DNA of 64,000 bases from Paenibacillus sp. BIHB 4019 (GTDB taxonomy: Bacteria; Bacillota; Bacilli; Paenibacillales; Paenibacillaceae): assembly GCF_002741035.1 (NCBI RefSeq), contig NZ_CP016808.1:1364001-1428000 (forward strand). The letters are read 5' to 3'. Within the stretch, counting starts at the first letter, position 1. Every line of letters begins with the position of its first letter. A model generated the notes under the pieces. That model was not told the DNA's origin and searched no databases. It saw only the letters and a program-made list of their open reading frames with translations. Position numbers and translations under genes: made by a program. Shown in pieces: positions 41,729-50,619 of the stretch.

Positions 41729-42103
41729 GTGAACCAGATTCAAAAGTTATCGGATACGGAATTAGAGCTAATGGAGGTGATTTGGGCGTGCACGCCCCCT
41801 GTCACATCTACTGAGCTTCTGAGTATGTTTGCGCTAAGGGGAAAGGAATGGAAAGCACAGACCATCTCCACCTTCCTCTCACGCCTAGTCGAAAAAGGGG
41901 CACTAACTACTACAAGGCATGGAAGAATCAATAAATACGAACCGCTTATTTCGGCCGAGGATTATAAGCTAATCGGGACACAGCAAGTGCTGGACGGCTT
42001 ATATCAAGGCTCCGTCAAGAACATGGTTTCGGCTTTGTACGATGGTGACAAGCTGTCAGATGCGGATATTGCCGAGCTGAAAAAATGGCTGTCGGAAAAG
42101 TAG
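41729..42103 (+). CDS. BlaI/MecI-family repressor
   Basis: A 124-residue winged-helix repressor: LSDTELELMEVIW at the N-terminus, then WKAQTISTFLSRLVEKGALT and TRHGRINKYEPLIS, the DNA-binding wing. The C-terminal dimerisation helices carry the region where BlaI proteins are cleaved. GTG at 41729 follows AGAGGTG; a GTG at 41720 would include that SD. It should bind the two boxes at 41638 and 41666 and repress its own operon until the downstream M56 protein triggers its removal. Confidence 0.9.
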   Translation: MNQIQKLSDTELELMEVIWACTPPVTSTELLSMFALRGKEWKAQTISTFLSRLVEKGALTTTRHGRINKYEPLISAEDYKLIGTQQVLDGLYQGSVKNMVSALYDGDKLSDADIAELKKWLSEK

Positions 42104-42110
42104 GTGCTGC

Positions 42111-43559
42111 ATGGATACCATATTCACATTGATGTTTACTCTGACCGTAGCTGGAAATGTCGTTGTCGCTTGTATTTGGTTGTCACAGCGCCTATCCACC
42201 GAGATTTGGCCTACAAAGTGGCGGTACTTCATTAACAAAATGGCAGTAGGATTGTATCTTTTCCCGGTCGTTGTTATCATCCAGTGGATTTCGCGAATAG
42301 TTCCATCTCATGCTTCAAACGATCCCAGCACGAATGGTTCTGCTTCGATAATACCGCATGTCCAGTCCGGGCCATTATCGAGCCTCAATCCTGAGCCGAT
42401 TTTCCCGGAATGGACCATTTCAACAAATGCAGCCTTTTTTCTAATAGCCATATGGGCAATTGGAGCTGCAGCTTTTGCAGCTTGGCAAGCGTACTGTTAC
42501 CGTAGATTTTTACAGCAGCTGGCCGATACGAGCACCATCGTTCCATTAAACAGCGAGGCGGTTCAACAGCTTTACCTGATTAAGCAGGCTCTCGGACTTA
42601 AAAGCAGAGTCAGGCTTGCGTATAGCTCCTCCATTCAGAGTCCAATTCTTGTTGGCCTTTGGAAGCCTGTCATTTATCTGCCTATGGAGAGTACCGCAAA
42701 CGTAGATATGAGCATGATTATCCGTCATGAGCTGATTCATCTGAAACGCAAAGATTTATGGGTTAAAATGTTTACGCTAGCAGCCAGCGCCGTTCATTGG
42801 TTTAATCCTTTGGTCCATTTTCTTCGTAAGGACCTTCATACATGGAGCGAGCTGTCCTGTGATGAAGAAGTGGTCAAGGGCATGCCCCATGCCGAGCGCA
42901 TACGTTACGGCCAAACGATTTTAAACGTAATTGCACAATCAAGAAATAATCCCGTACAGTTTGGCGCTTCATTATCCGGTGACGGCAAACAATTAAAAAG
43001 GAGACTATCTCTGATGCTTAATGTTAAGAACCTGAACAAAAAAACGATTTTTATAGCTGTTACAGCTGTATTTGCGGTAGCTGCAATTAGCACATCCGCT
43101 GCGGTATGGGCATCAGGCAATACGCCTAAAGTAGCCGAGCAAAAAACAGCCAGTGCTGAAAAACAAACGGTCAGTACATCAGTTGAACCGCTGCCATCTA
43201 CCGATCCATCTGATGAGGCTAGTCAAAATCAACCGGTCGTTACCGAGCCAGCTCCGGTTCCTTCCACCGATCCGTCTGATGAGGTTAGTGAAATTCATCC
43301 GGTCGTTACCGAGCCAGCTCCGGTTCCTTCCACCGATCCATCTGATGAGGTTAGTGAAATTCATCCGGTCGTTACCGAGCCCGTTCCGGTTCCTTCCACC
43401 GATCCAACTGATGAGGTTAGCGAAATTCACCCCGTCGTTACCGAGCCCGCTCCGGTTCCTTCCATTGATTCGGCTGGTACGGGTAGCGAAAGGCTAACAG
43501 CCGTTACGGAGCCTGCTCTGGTGCCTTTCACTGCTCCGGCTGAGACGGAAGTGAAATAG
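42111..43559 (+). CDS. BlaR1-like M56 membrane metallopeptidase with repeat tail
   Basis: A 482-residue protein. Membrane helices lie near 5-25, 42-60 and 107-128. The M56 zinc site is HELIH at 206-210 with a second acidic motif SCDEE near 249, and a last helix spans about 313-334. In BlaR1 a penicillin-binding sensor follows. Here the external part is only a tail of 22-residue repeats (PVPSTDPSDEVSEIH, then PVVTEPA). On receiving a signal it would cleave BlaI or an activator of BlaI cleavage. The gene starts 7 bp after blaI, and the missing sensor means the stimulus is not a beta-lactam bound in the usual way. Confidence 0.88.
   Translation: MDTIFTLMFTLTVAGNVVVACIWLSQRLSTEIWPTKWRYFINKMAVGLYLFPVVVIIQWISRIVPSHASNDPSTNGSASIIPHVQSGPLSSLNPEPIFPEWTISTNAAFFLIAIWAIGAAAFAAWQAYCYRRFLQQLADTSTIVPLNSEAVQQLYLIKQALGLKSRVRLAYSSSIQSPILVGLWKPVIYLPMESTANVDMSMIIRHELIHLKRKDLWVKMFTLAASAVHWFNPLVHFLRKDLHTWSELSCDEEVVKGMPHAERIRYGQTILNVIAQSRNNPVQFGASLSGDGKQLKRRLSLMLNVKNLNKKTIFIAVTAVFAVAAISTSAAVWASGNTPKVAEQKTASAEKQTVSTSVEPLPSTDPSDEASQNQPVVTEPAPVPSTDPSDEVSEIHPVVTEPAPVPSTDPSDEVSEIHPVVTEPVPVPSTDPTDEVSEIHPVVTEPAPVPSIDSAGTGSERLTAVTEPALVPFTAPAETEVK
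43188..43559 (+). repeat. 66-bp tandem repeats in the M56 gene
   Basis: Five full and one partial unit encode the consensus PVPSTDPSDEVSEIH plus PVVTEPA. Units two to four are nearly identical in DNA, which indicates recent expansion. The product is a Pro/Thr/Asp/Glu-rich extracellular stalk. Confidence 0.9.
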
Positions 43560-43603
43560 TGTTTATTTACATCCTTATCGAGCAAGACTGAAATCATTTC
43601 ATA

Positions 43604-43653
43604 AAAAAAGCGCAGGTTACTGGGCACTATCCGCCCGAAACCTGCGCTTTTTC
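43604..43653 (+). terminator. Terminator of the BlaI/M56 operon
   Basis: AAAAAGCGCAGGTT pairs with AACCTGCGCTTTTT around a loop of about 18 bases. Confidence 0.88.
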
Positions 43654-43718
43654 CACCCCATACGGGGGGACGAAAATGTAAACTTCATTTTTTCAACTTG
43701 TGGAAGCTGTTCCTTGAG

Positions 43719-44438
43719 TCAGGTGTTCAAATCCGTTAATGCCGGAATGTTGATTTCTTTCACACACGCTGCTTTGGACAGACTGACTACGCATTTTACT
43801 AGAGCCACCATATCCTGAAGTGGAATTCGTGTCCCATTATAGGCGGCAAGGGCCCGCTCGCTTCCTTCTTCATAAGGAATTTCAGCTGCCAGTTCACCCG
43901 GGTTGATACAAGTAACGGCAATACCGTCCTTTCTTGTGTGTTCTCTCAGAGCCTCTGTAATTCCACGAATGGCGAATTTGGAGGCGACAAAAGAGACCTG
44001 TGTGCTATTTGAATTGTTAAGACCAGCTGTTGAGCCAATAAGAATGATTTTACCAACGGCCGATTGCCTGATATGAGGCAAGACTGCCTGAATGCATACA
44101 ATGGCCGAAGTAATATTTACATGAATTAGCCGGCTTATATCAGCTGGCTCATCTTTATCAAATGTATAATGCTCTTCAAAGCCTTCCCTTTCCCAGATTC
44201 CCACATTGTAAATGAGAACGTCCACTGTTTCGTTTGCCAGCTTATCGGTGACCCGTGCAGCAGCATTCAGCTCAGACAGATCTGCTTGTATCCATATTCG
44301 GTTTATACCATCATTCAGGTCCAGACTTTCAGGCTTGCTTCGAGATACGACCCATACTTTATCGCCTTGCTCTGGCACTCCTCTGACGAATGCATCTCCG
44401 AGCCCTTTGCTGGCGCCGAACACAAGATAGGTTTTCAT
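43719..44438 (-). CDS. SDR-fold protein with Phe in place of the catalytic Tyr
   Basis: A 239-residue short-chain dehydrogenase fold. The nucleotide loop GASKGLG is at 8-14, the NVG strand at 78-80, Ser136 in LIGSTAG, and the region normally YxxxK reads FVASK with Phe150 and Lys154. The Tyr that donates the proton in SDR enzymes is therefore absent; the codon is TTT. The rest of the fold, including ADLSELNAA and PGELAAEIPYEEGSE, is intact, so the protein may bind a dinucleotide without normal catalysis, or the base may be a recent change. It stands alone. Confidence 0.85.
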   Translation of the reverse strand: MKTYLVFGASKGLGDAFVRGVPEQGDKVWVVSRSKPESLDLNDGINRIWIQADLSELNAAARVTDKLANETVDVLIYNVGIWEREGFEEHYTFDKDEPADISRLIHVNITSAIVCIQAVLPHIRQSAVGKIILIGSTAGLNNSNSTQVSFVASKFAIRGITEALREHTRKDGIAVTCINPGELAAEIPYEEGSERALAAYNGTRIPLQDMVALVKCVVSLSKAACVKEINIPALTDLNT

Positions 44439-44686
44439 CTTTATCCTCCCTTTCTTTCCTATTTGACAGACTAAGCCGCTATTCTTATTTATATCAGCAG
44501 CTAACGCATACTTCCTATTTTATTACAATACGAGGAGAGAAAACAAAACTAGCAAAATGAACCTATTCCTGCAAACCCAAACTGCTCCAGTTGACGATGA
44601 CGGGGATGTAAATTTCCGTGTAATCTTCCGTCCCTATATCAAAAAGAGCTTCCCCGATAGAGGAAGCCCATTCAATGATTTGTGAT

Positions 44687-45754
44687 TTATTGTGCAAGCG
44701 GCAGCTCCAACAAGGCATTGACGAAAGTATCTAACGAAACCATTCGGCTGGCATAATCATAATCATTTAGAGTGTTGCTCACAGAATAAAACATTATATT
44801 CTTTTCCCGCACTGCCGGAATAGTCTTCCATATATTAACCGAGGAGAGCTTTTCCTCCAGACCTTCTACAGTTGGATCAAAATTCGTATAGGCAATAATC
44901 TCCGCTTCGTTCAAGTATTGATCAATAACTTCTAAGGAGATTGGCGAATAATAGCCCTCCGATTTCGGATTCCCTCTGTTGAAAAACTCTTTCTCAATCT
45001 TTTCAGGCGCATGCATTCCCAAGTCCTCATAGATAATCCCCCTCGTTTTATCACCCTGCAAGCCTGGGGTACCATCCTCCACTCCTTGTAAAAACGCAAT
45101 TTTTTTATTATAAAGTCCCGCATCAATGAGATGCTGCTTTGCGGTTTCGACTTTAGCCGCATATTGTGCGATCAGTTCGCTGGCCCGCTCAGGCATTCCA
45201 AATACTTCACCAAAGAAAGTTATCCGCTCTTCCAAAGCAGCCATTTCATTATAGAAAATCGTAGGGGCGATTTTGCTTAATTGCTCAATCGAGGAGGATG
45301 ACCACGTTGGAGAACCAATAATAAGATCGGGATCAAGCGCCATAATAGCTTCCAAATCATCTCCTGGAACCACTTTCACATCGGAGACGAACTGTCCCCA
45401 TTGTTGTTTCCATTCTTCTGGCCGCTCCGATGGATCGCCGTATTTATCAACGCCAACTACGGTCTTTCCGAAAGGCAAAATATCTCCGACATTATTACCT
45501 ACCAAATATACAATCCGCTGGGGATCAGCAGGAACCTCAACGTCTCCATGCTCTGTTTTGACAACTCGTGTTTGTGCCACTGTATCTGTCTCCTTCGCTT
45601 CTGCACTTGACGCTGCTTGAGCTTGCGACTGTGCCGGTGCCGAGCTTGGAGAACTTGTATTCGTTGGTGCAGTCGACGTGCATGCCGACAAAAGCAGCAT
45701 GAGGCTTACTGCAGCAGATAAAATTATTTCCTTCCTTATTGTCTGTCCAAACAT
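44687..45754 (-). CDS. Siderophore-binding lipoprotein from an internal start
   Basis: The ATG at 45754 within the composite frame has GGGGAG (45761-45766) six bases upstream. It yields a 355-residue lipoprotein: MFGQTIRKEIILSAAV, lipobox LSAC, a Ser/Ala/Gln linker, then a FecB-like domain (GDVEVPADPQRIVYLVGNNV, MALDPDLIIGSPTWSSSS, IWKTIPAVREKNIMFYSVS). The Fur-like box at 45819 lies 65 bp upstream. This may be the main form that serves uptake. No permease gene adjoins it. Confidence 0.65.
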   Translation of the reverse strand: MFGQTIRKEIILSAAVSLMLLLSACTSTAPTNTSSPSSAPAQSQAQAASSAEAKETDTVAQTRVVKTEHGDVEVPADPQRIVYLVGNNVGDILPFGKTVVGVDKYGDPSERPEEWKQQWGQFVSDVKVVPGDDLEAIMALDPDLIIGSPTWSSSSIEQLSKIAPTIFYNEMAALEERITFFGEVFGMPERASELIAQYAAKVETAKQHLIDAGLYNKKIAFLQGVEDGTPGLQGDKTRGIIYEDLGMHAPEKIEKEFFNRGNPKSEGYYSPISLEVIDQYLNEAEIIAYTNFDPTVEGLEEKLSSVNIWKTIPAVREKNIMFYSVSNTLNDYDYASRMVSLDTFVNALLELPLAQ

Positions 45755-46675
45755 GGATAACTCCCCATCTCTTGTAGTTTTGGCTATTCTGTCTAGTTCT
45801 CTCTCATTGTAGAGACAGTGAGAATCGTTATCCATATCATTTTTGGTAAACTTATCAATCATTTTTCTTCTATAATCGCTTGGCGTCATTTGAACATACT
45901 TTTTAAACATGCGGTTCAAATTCAATTCATCTGTAAAACCGCATCCGATCGCAACCTCTTGAATCGTTATATTGGGTTGTTGCAAATAACGCTTGGCTGC
46001 CTCAAGTCTTTTCTCATTCAAATAGGCCTGTAAGCTTTTCTGTTCGCGTTTTCTAAACAGCTTGCTTAGAAGGCTCCTGCTAATAGGAAGCATTTCCGCC
46101 AATCGTTCAATAGACACTGGCTCGGTGTGATTTTGATTCAAATATTGCTTGACCAGCTCCACATAATCAGGCTCAAAATAACGAATATGTCCTTGTTCCA
46201 ATTCCTTGTATATTTCATAGATAAGCTGATAAAGCGTAATTTTTGCATAAAAATGGTTTTGTGCAGACTGCCGATTCCAGTGGTCATACATGCTCCGACA
46301 TTTCTCCATGAAAAAAACGGGATTTTCCGGTGAGAACCCGTACACTTGTATAAACGGATTGATCTGTTCTAACAGACGGTGCAGCTCTCTTTTGTAAAAT
46401 GGGGCCGTTTCCGATTTATACATCGCCATGTACATTTCCAAACTGGTGTCGGCAGGATGAATGGATAGCTCTGTTCCTTTTCCCCCATGGAAAATACCAA
46501 ATCTCCCAGCTTGATAGAAGATACGATCCAGTTCTATGCTAGCCGTCCCCCCGTGGGTATATACGAGCGTACTGGTCGGCAGCTTATAGTTCAGCATCGG
46601 TGCATCGGGATGAATCAGCTTGTAACGAACATCTATTAATGAAATGGAGGAGCGCGACCATAGCTGAACAGCCAT
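44687..46675 (-). CDS. Second composite AraC regulator - siderophore-binding lipoprotein
   Basis: A single frame of 662 codons from ATG at 46675 (GAGAGGATTG upstream). Residues 1-165 form the cupin-like sensor (KLPTSTLVYTHGGTASIELD, FGIFHGGKG). Residues 172-271 form the AraC double HTH (VSIERLAEMLPISRSLLSKL, then VAIGCGFTDELNLNRMFKKY). Residues 272-307 are a linker, Met308 opens a lipoprotein signal ending LSAC (Cys 332), and the rest is a siderophore-binding fold. It repeats the architecture at 8080-10044 but is clearly diverged in sequence. Fur-like boxes lie upstream (46855) and inside the linker (45819). Whole translation would give a membrane-spanning sensor-regulator; two separate products are also possible. 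Confidence 0.8.
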   Translation of the reverse strand: MAVQLWSRSSISLIDVRYKLIHPDAPMLNYKLPTSTLVYTHGGTASIELDRIFYQAGRFGIFHGGKGTELSIHPADTSLEMYMAMYKSETAPFYKRELHRLLEQINPFIQVYGFSPENPVFFMEKCRSMYDHWNRQSAQNHFYAKITLYQLIYEIYKELEQGHIRYFEPDYVELVKQYLNQNHTEPVSIERLAEMLPISRSLLSKLFRKREQKSLQAYLNEKRLEAAKRYLQQPNITIQEVAIGCGFTDELNLNRMFKKYVQMTPSDYRRKMIDKFTKNDMDNDSHCLYNERELDRIAKTTRDGELSMFGQTIRKEIILSAAVSLMLLLSACTSTAPTNTSSPSSAPAQSQAQAASSAEAKETDTVAQTRVVKTEHGDVEVPADPQRIVYLVGNNVGDILPFGKTVVGVDKYGDPSERPEEWKQQWGQFVSDVKVVPGDDLEAIMALDPDLIIGSPTWSSSSIEQLSKIAPTIFYNEMAALEERITFFGEVFGMPERASELIAQYAAKVETAKQHLIDAGLYNKKIAFLQGVEDGTPGLQGDKTRGIIYEDLGMHAPEKIEKEFFNRGNPKSEGYYSPISLEVIDQYLNEAEIIAYTNFDPTVEGLEEKLSSVNIWKTIPAVREKNIMFYSVSNTLNDYDYASRMVSLDTFVNALLELPLAQ
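45819..45833. promoter_or_regulatory. Fur-like box inside the second composite ORF
   Basis: TGAGAATCGTTATCC matches 11 of 14 consensus positions. It falls in linker codons 281-286, upstream of the internal SBP start. Confidence 0.6.
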
Positions 46676-46854
46676 TTCAATCCTCTCTTTTGTAAAATGG
46701 TTGGTCGATCCCCTATCTCCTTGCATCTGTCTGCCCCCTTGAGTAAGCGTCCTATGTGAAATCCTCTGCCTTGAAGCCGTTCCTAAAAAAAGCTTGGCAT
46801 TATCAGCAAGAGTCAATTGGTAAACTAGGTCCGTCCCGTATAATCACAAGTTAT

Positions 46855-46869
46855 TGAGAACAATTATCA
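46855..46869. promoter_or_regulatory. Fur box upstream of the second composite ORF
   Basis: TGAGAACAATTATCA matches 12 of 14 consensus positions. It lies about 180 bp before the start at 46675. Confidence 0.65.
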
Positions 46870-46934
46870 AAACCTCGTTATTTCCCATTCTAACTTCAAG
46901 AGCATCTCCTATCAACCATGAATCGCTAGTGAAA

Positions 46935-47088
46935 TAAAAAACCTCCACTGTCTCAATCGACAGTGAAGGCTTGGCTGGCTTTTGTACTTGGTATGTTGCC
47001 GAGCATGTAATCGTTTTCTTGAGAATATAGCGTACAGTAAAAAGGTCGACAATTCGGTGCCGAGGCACTTCGAAAAGTCGGCCTTTTT
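46935..47088. other. Gene-poor stretch with two terminator-like structures
   Basis: At 46935-46966 CACTGTC pairs with GACAGTG, followed on the minus strand by TTTTTT. At 47039-47088 AAAAAGG and CCTTTTT frame CGAC/GTCG and an inner GTGCC-GA-GGCAC hairpin, a nested cruciform usable in both directions. No convincing ORF occurs between 46870 and 47339; a 74-codon minus-strand frame here lacks an SD. Confidence 0.5.
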
Positions 47089-47339
47089 ATGGATTTACCT
47101 CGCTCAGTTAATCGGCATGTTATCATAATCGCCAAACCTCATCCCGTCAAGAGATAATTTGCAAATGAACGGCATATTGGGGATGCCCCCTTATTTTTTG
47201 GCAGCAGGGATGAATTTCCGAGAATGACGAGTGATATGGCTTTTTCCATTTTATTTGGTTTCACGTAAAATTTTCTTCAGACGATGGGAATAAGGGAAAT
47301 GTGGACTTGCACAAAAAATGGATGGTAAGGAGGAATGGC

Positions 47340-47579
47340 ATGAACCGAGTAGACAAAATCAGATTTACACTCCTATACAATGAAACGCCTGAAGCAAGCT
47401 GTTACGGGTATATGGAGCTGAATCGGGATGGCCATATGATTGCGCTCTACAACAAGTATGGCGAGGAAATAGACATGCATGGCGGACATGAATTTGTAAG
47501 AATACGGGTGCTGGGAAAATTCGATGATGAAGACCGCGATAACTTCTATTCCTTGTTAGAAAGTGACGGCGTAGGATAA
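47340..47579 (+). CDS. Hypothetical protein, 79 residues
   Basis: ATG at 47340 follows AAGGAGG by seven bases. The protein is small, soluble and acidic at the C-terminus (FDDEDRDNFYSLLESDGVG), with a beta-rich centre (ASCYGYMELNRDGHMIALYN). An upstream in-frame TTG at 47301 would include the SD. No family is recognised. The DHA2 exporter follows after about 80 bp and may share the transcript. Confidence 0.65.
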   Translation: MNRVDKIRFTLLYNETPEASCYGYMELNRDGHMIALYNKYGEEIDMHGGHEFVRIRVLGKFDDEDRDNFYSLLESDGVG

Positions 47580-47661
47580 TCTGCGCGTCAAGCTGGCGAA
47601 CCAGTTTCAAGGCAAGGCACTACGAGTAGGAAGAACACAATGAATATACAGGAGGTAGAAG

Positions 47662-49089
47662 ATGAATACACAGGTTCAAGAGGCAAGCGGAATAAAGAGA
47701 GGGCCGATGTTAGCCGCGCTGCTCATCGGCGCATTCGTTGCGTTTCTGAACGAAAATTTACTTGCCAATGCGCTTCCCTTATTAATGGTGGAATTCGAAG
47801 CAGCCGCCTCCACCATACAGTGGTTATCGACAGGCTATATGCTCGTTATTGGCGTACTGGTGCCAGTGACCGCATTGCTGCAGCAATGGTTTACCACTCG
47901 CCAGATGTTTATGTCTGCGATGGCGTTATTTTTGGCCGGCACCTGCTTATGTGCAATATCCCCGGGATTCGGACTGCTGCTGATAGGTAGAGTTATTCAG
48001 GCTGGCGGTACAGGATTGCTGGTTCCACTAATGATGAATACGATTCTCGCCCTCTATCCTCCAGAACGCCGAGGTTCCGCCATGGGCCTCATGGGACTCG
48101 TTATTATGGTCGCCCCTATTATCGGTCCGGCTTTGTCGGGTCTGATTATTGATACCTTCCACTGGCGATGGCTGTTCTATATGGTCATTCCTGTCGCCCT
48201 GTTTTCAATGATCTATGCAAGCTTTTACTTAAAAAATGTGACAGAGCTGACCAAGCCGAGGGTCGATTTTTGGTCCATTGTAATGTCAACTGTCGGTTTC
48301 GGCTGCGTCACCTACGGCTTCAGCCAAACCAGTGCCTGGACTGCGCCTGAGGTTTACGGGCTGCTAGCCATAGGAACCCTCTTCTTGCTCTTGCTTGTAT
48401 GGCGGCAGCTCTCGATTAAAGACCCGTTGCTCGATCTCTCCGTATTCCGGCATCCCGCTTTTTCGCTGGTTGCGGTATTGATTATCGTCCTAATGATGGT
48501 TCTATTCGCCACAACGACGCTGCTGCCGATCTATTTGCAAAATGTGATGCAGTTGACAGCCTTCGCAACAGGGCTGCTTCTGATGCCAGGCTGCATTTTG
48601 AACGGCATAATGATGCCTGTATCGGGGAAATTATTCGATAAATTCGGACCGCGATTTGTCATCTTGCCAGGATTATTATTAATAACCATATCGTTGTGGC
48701 TGTTTGCTGGCATCGACAATGATACAACGCGGGGCTCCGTTCTGTTCAATCATGTCCTCTTATTTTTAGGCATATCGTTTGTCGTCATGCCAGCCCAGAC
48801 GGCAGGCTTGAATCAGCTGCCGCGGCATCTGATCCCCCACGGCACAACTATCTACAATACGCTCCAACAAATTTCAGGGGGAATTGGCATCGCTTTGTTC
48901 GTCGGCATTATGTCGTCTGGAGCCAATCGTTATCTGCGCCATTCGCTGGAACCCGCTGCTATGCAGGAAAAGTCACAAAGCATAGTTTCCGGTATGCAAA
49001 CGGTTTTTTGGATCGAATTTATTCTCGTCGCGCTTATTTTGGTCATGAGCTGGTTTATTAAAAAGCTGCCGGAGCAGAAATCAGCTTAA
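47662..49089 (+). CDS. DHA2-family multidrug exporter (EmrB/QacA type)
   Basis: A 475-residue protein with about 14 hydrophobic segments. The DHA2 landmarks are LNENLLANALPLLMVEFEAA in helix 1, QWLSTGYMLVIGVLVP, GRVIQAGGTGLLVPLMMNTI (motif C region) and the long hydrophobic second half. It should export amphiphilic drugs or a metabolite by proton antiport. CAGGAGGT precedes the ATG. It ends at the bidirectional terminator at 49185, convergent with trpB. Confidence 0.9.
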   Translation: MNTQVQEASGIKRGPMLAALLIGAFVAFLNENLLANALPLLMVEFEAAASTIQWLSTGYMLVIGVLVPVTALLQQWFTTRQMFMSAMALFLAGTCLCAISPGFGLLLIGRVIQAGGTGLLVPLMMNTILALYPPERRGSAMGLMGLVIMVAPIIGPALSGLIIDTFHWRWLFYMVIPVALFSMIYASFYLKNVTELTKPRVDFWSIVMSTVGFGCVTYGFSQTSAWTAPEVYGLLAIGTLFLLLLVWRQLSIKDPLLDLSVFRHPAFSLVAVLIIVLMMVLFATTTLLPIYLQNVMQLTAFATGLLLMPGCILNGIMMPVSGKLFDKFGPRFVILPGLLLITISLWLFAGIDNDTTRGSVLFNHVLLFLGISFVVMPAQTAGLNQLPRHLIPHGTTIYNTLQQISGGIGIALFVGIMSSGANRYLRHSLEPAAMQEKSQSIVSGMQTVFWIEFILVALILVMSWFIKKLPEQKSA

Positions 49090-49184
49090 AATAAATGTTC
49101 TATTTTTCAAGCAGCCGTAACTGGAAACTGTACACCTTGTCTCACAAGCAACAACAGTCAAGGATGTTTCCTCAATGACGTAAG

Positions 49185-49223
49185 AAAATAGAAGGGCATC
49201 CCATAGGACGCCCTTCTATTTTG
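49185..49223. terminator. Bidirectional terminator
   Basis: AAAATAGAAGGGC pairs with GCCCTTCTATTTT, A-rich on one side and T-rich on the other, between the convergent exporter and trpB genes. Confidence 0.88.
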
Positions 49224-49268
49224 CACATCTGTTTCTGCTGAATGGCAATAAATGATATATCCATCGTT

Positions 49269-50429
49269 TTATTTGAGCATTTGATACACTTGTTCGACGT
49301 CCTTATCTCCGCGCCCAGACAGATTGACGATAATAATTTGATTCTGATCCATTGTCAGGGCAAGCTTCTTCGCGTAAGCAAGCGCGTGCGAGCTCTCTAG
49401 CGCAGGAATGATTCCCTCCGTGCGGGACAGCTCTTGGAAAGCTTCCAGCACTTCCTCATTGGTGACCGTTGCATATTCAGCCCGGCCTGTCACCTTCAGA
49501 TGGCTATGCTCCGGTCCAATGCCCGGATAGTCAAGCCCCGCAGCGATTGAATAAGTTTTCTTGGGCTGGCCTTCCTCGTCCAGCAGCACTAAGCATTTAA
49601 AACCATGAATGATGCTTGGGACACCTTGGGTTAAAGATGGCGCTTGATCGGGTTCAACGCCGATTAGACGCACCGACGGCTCGTCGATGTAGTGGGCGAA
49701 TGCGCCAATCGCATTGCTGCCGCCGCCTGTGCAGGCCACTACCGCATCCGGCAAATGGCCTTCCTTCTCCGTAATTTGCCGCTTTGACTCTTCGCTAATA
49801 ATTGCCTGAAAGTGCTTGACCATCGTCGGAAACGGATGCGGACCAACTGCGGAGCCTAGCAAATAAAACGTATTTTTATAATTGCGAACTAGATCGTCCA
49901 GCGCTTCATCTACCGCATCCTTCAATCGTCCTTGGCCTTTATGAACCGGAATAACAGTTGCCCCGAGAAGCTCCATTCGGAACACATTAAGCGCCTGCCG
50001 GCGCGTATCTTCAGCTCCCATATAGATGATACATTCCATATTAAACATGGCGCAGGCCGTTGCAGTAGCAACACCATGCTGTCCGGCACCAGTCTCAGCA
50101 ATAATTCGCTTGGCGCCCATCCGCTTAGCGAGAAGAATCTGACCGATGGCGTTATTGATCTTATGCGCTCCGGTATGATTCAAATCCTCGCGCTTCAAGT
50201 AAATTTTCGCGCCTCCCCAAGCCTTGGTCAGACGCTCCGCATACGTCAGCGGATTCTCGCGGCCCACATATTCGCGCAGGTAATAGCGAAGCTCTTCCTT
50301 ATATTCCGGGTCGTCTTTAAACTTATAAAATTGCTCACTCAAATAACGCAACACTTCCTGCAATTCCGGCGGGACAAAGCTGCCCCCAAACTCTCCAAAG
50401 TATCCCTCTTGCTGCATTTGTTGGTCCAT
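49269..50429 (-). CDS. trpB: Tryptophan synthase beta chain
   Basis: A 386-residue PLP enzyme that condenses indole and serine to tryptophan. Lys90 in [10 protein letters not shown] forms the Schiff base, Glu112 in AETGAGQHG is the catalytic acid, and GGGSNA binds the cofactor phosphate. The N-terminal [14 protein letters not shown] is standard for TrpB1. AGGCGC-type sequence (GGAGGCGC) precedes the ATG. No trpA or other trp gene is present in the window, so this is either a solitary copy or one displaced from its operon. A strong hairpin lies about 190 bp upstream. Confidence 0.95.
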   Translation of the reverse strand: MDQQMQQEGYFGEFGGSFVPPELQEVLRYLSEQFYKFKDDPEYKEELRYYLREYVGRENPLTYAERLTKAWGGAKIYLKREDLNHTGAHKINNAIGQILLAKRMGAKRIIAETGAGQHGVATATACAMFNMECIIYMGAEDTRRQALNVFRMELLGATVIPVHKGQGRLKDAVDEALDDLVRNYKNTFYLLGSAVGPHPFPTMVKHFQAIISEESKRQITEKEGHLPDAVVACTGGGSNAIGAFAHYIDEPSVRLIGVEPDQAPSLTQGVPSIIHGFKCLVLLDEEGQPKKTYSIAAGLDYPGIGPEHSHLKVTGRAEYATVTNEEVLEAFQELSRTEGIIPALESSHALAYAKKLALTMDQNQIIIVNLSGRGDKDVEQVYQMLK

Positions 50430-50619
50430 AAAGTAAGCGCCTCCAATAGTTAAAATCGAAATGGAAATCTACACCTGATATATTACCATAAATAATAGTA
50501 AGCCTGAATGGCTTTTGATAGTCATTCATCATCCTTGAGGCATTTTGGATAAGACGATATGGCCTTATATTCATTACATGGACTTCGTGTGTTGAATTTA
50601 ATGCTCCCGAGTACAATGC

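Noticed and set aside
46844..47068. 74-codon minus-strand ORF
   Set aside because: It has no SD, crosses a terminator hairpin and reaches into the Fur box.
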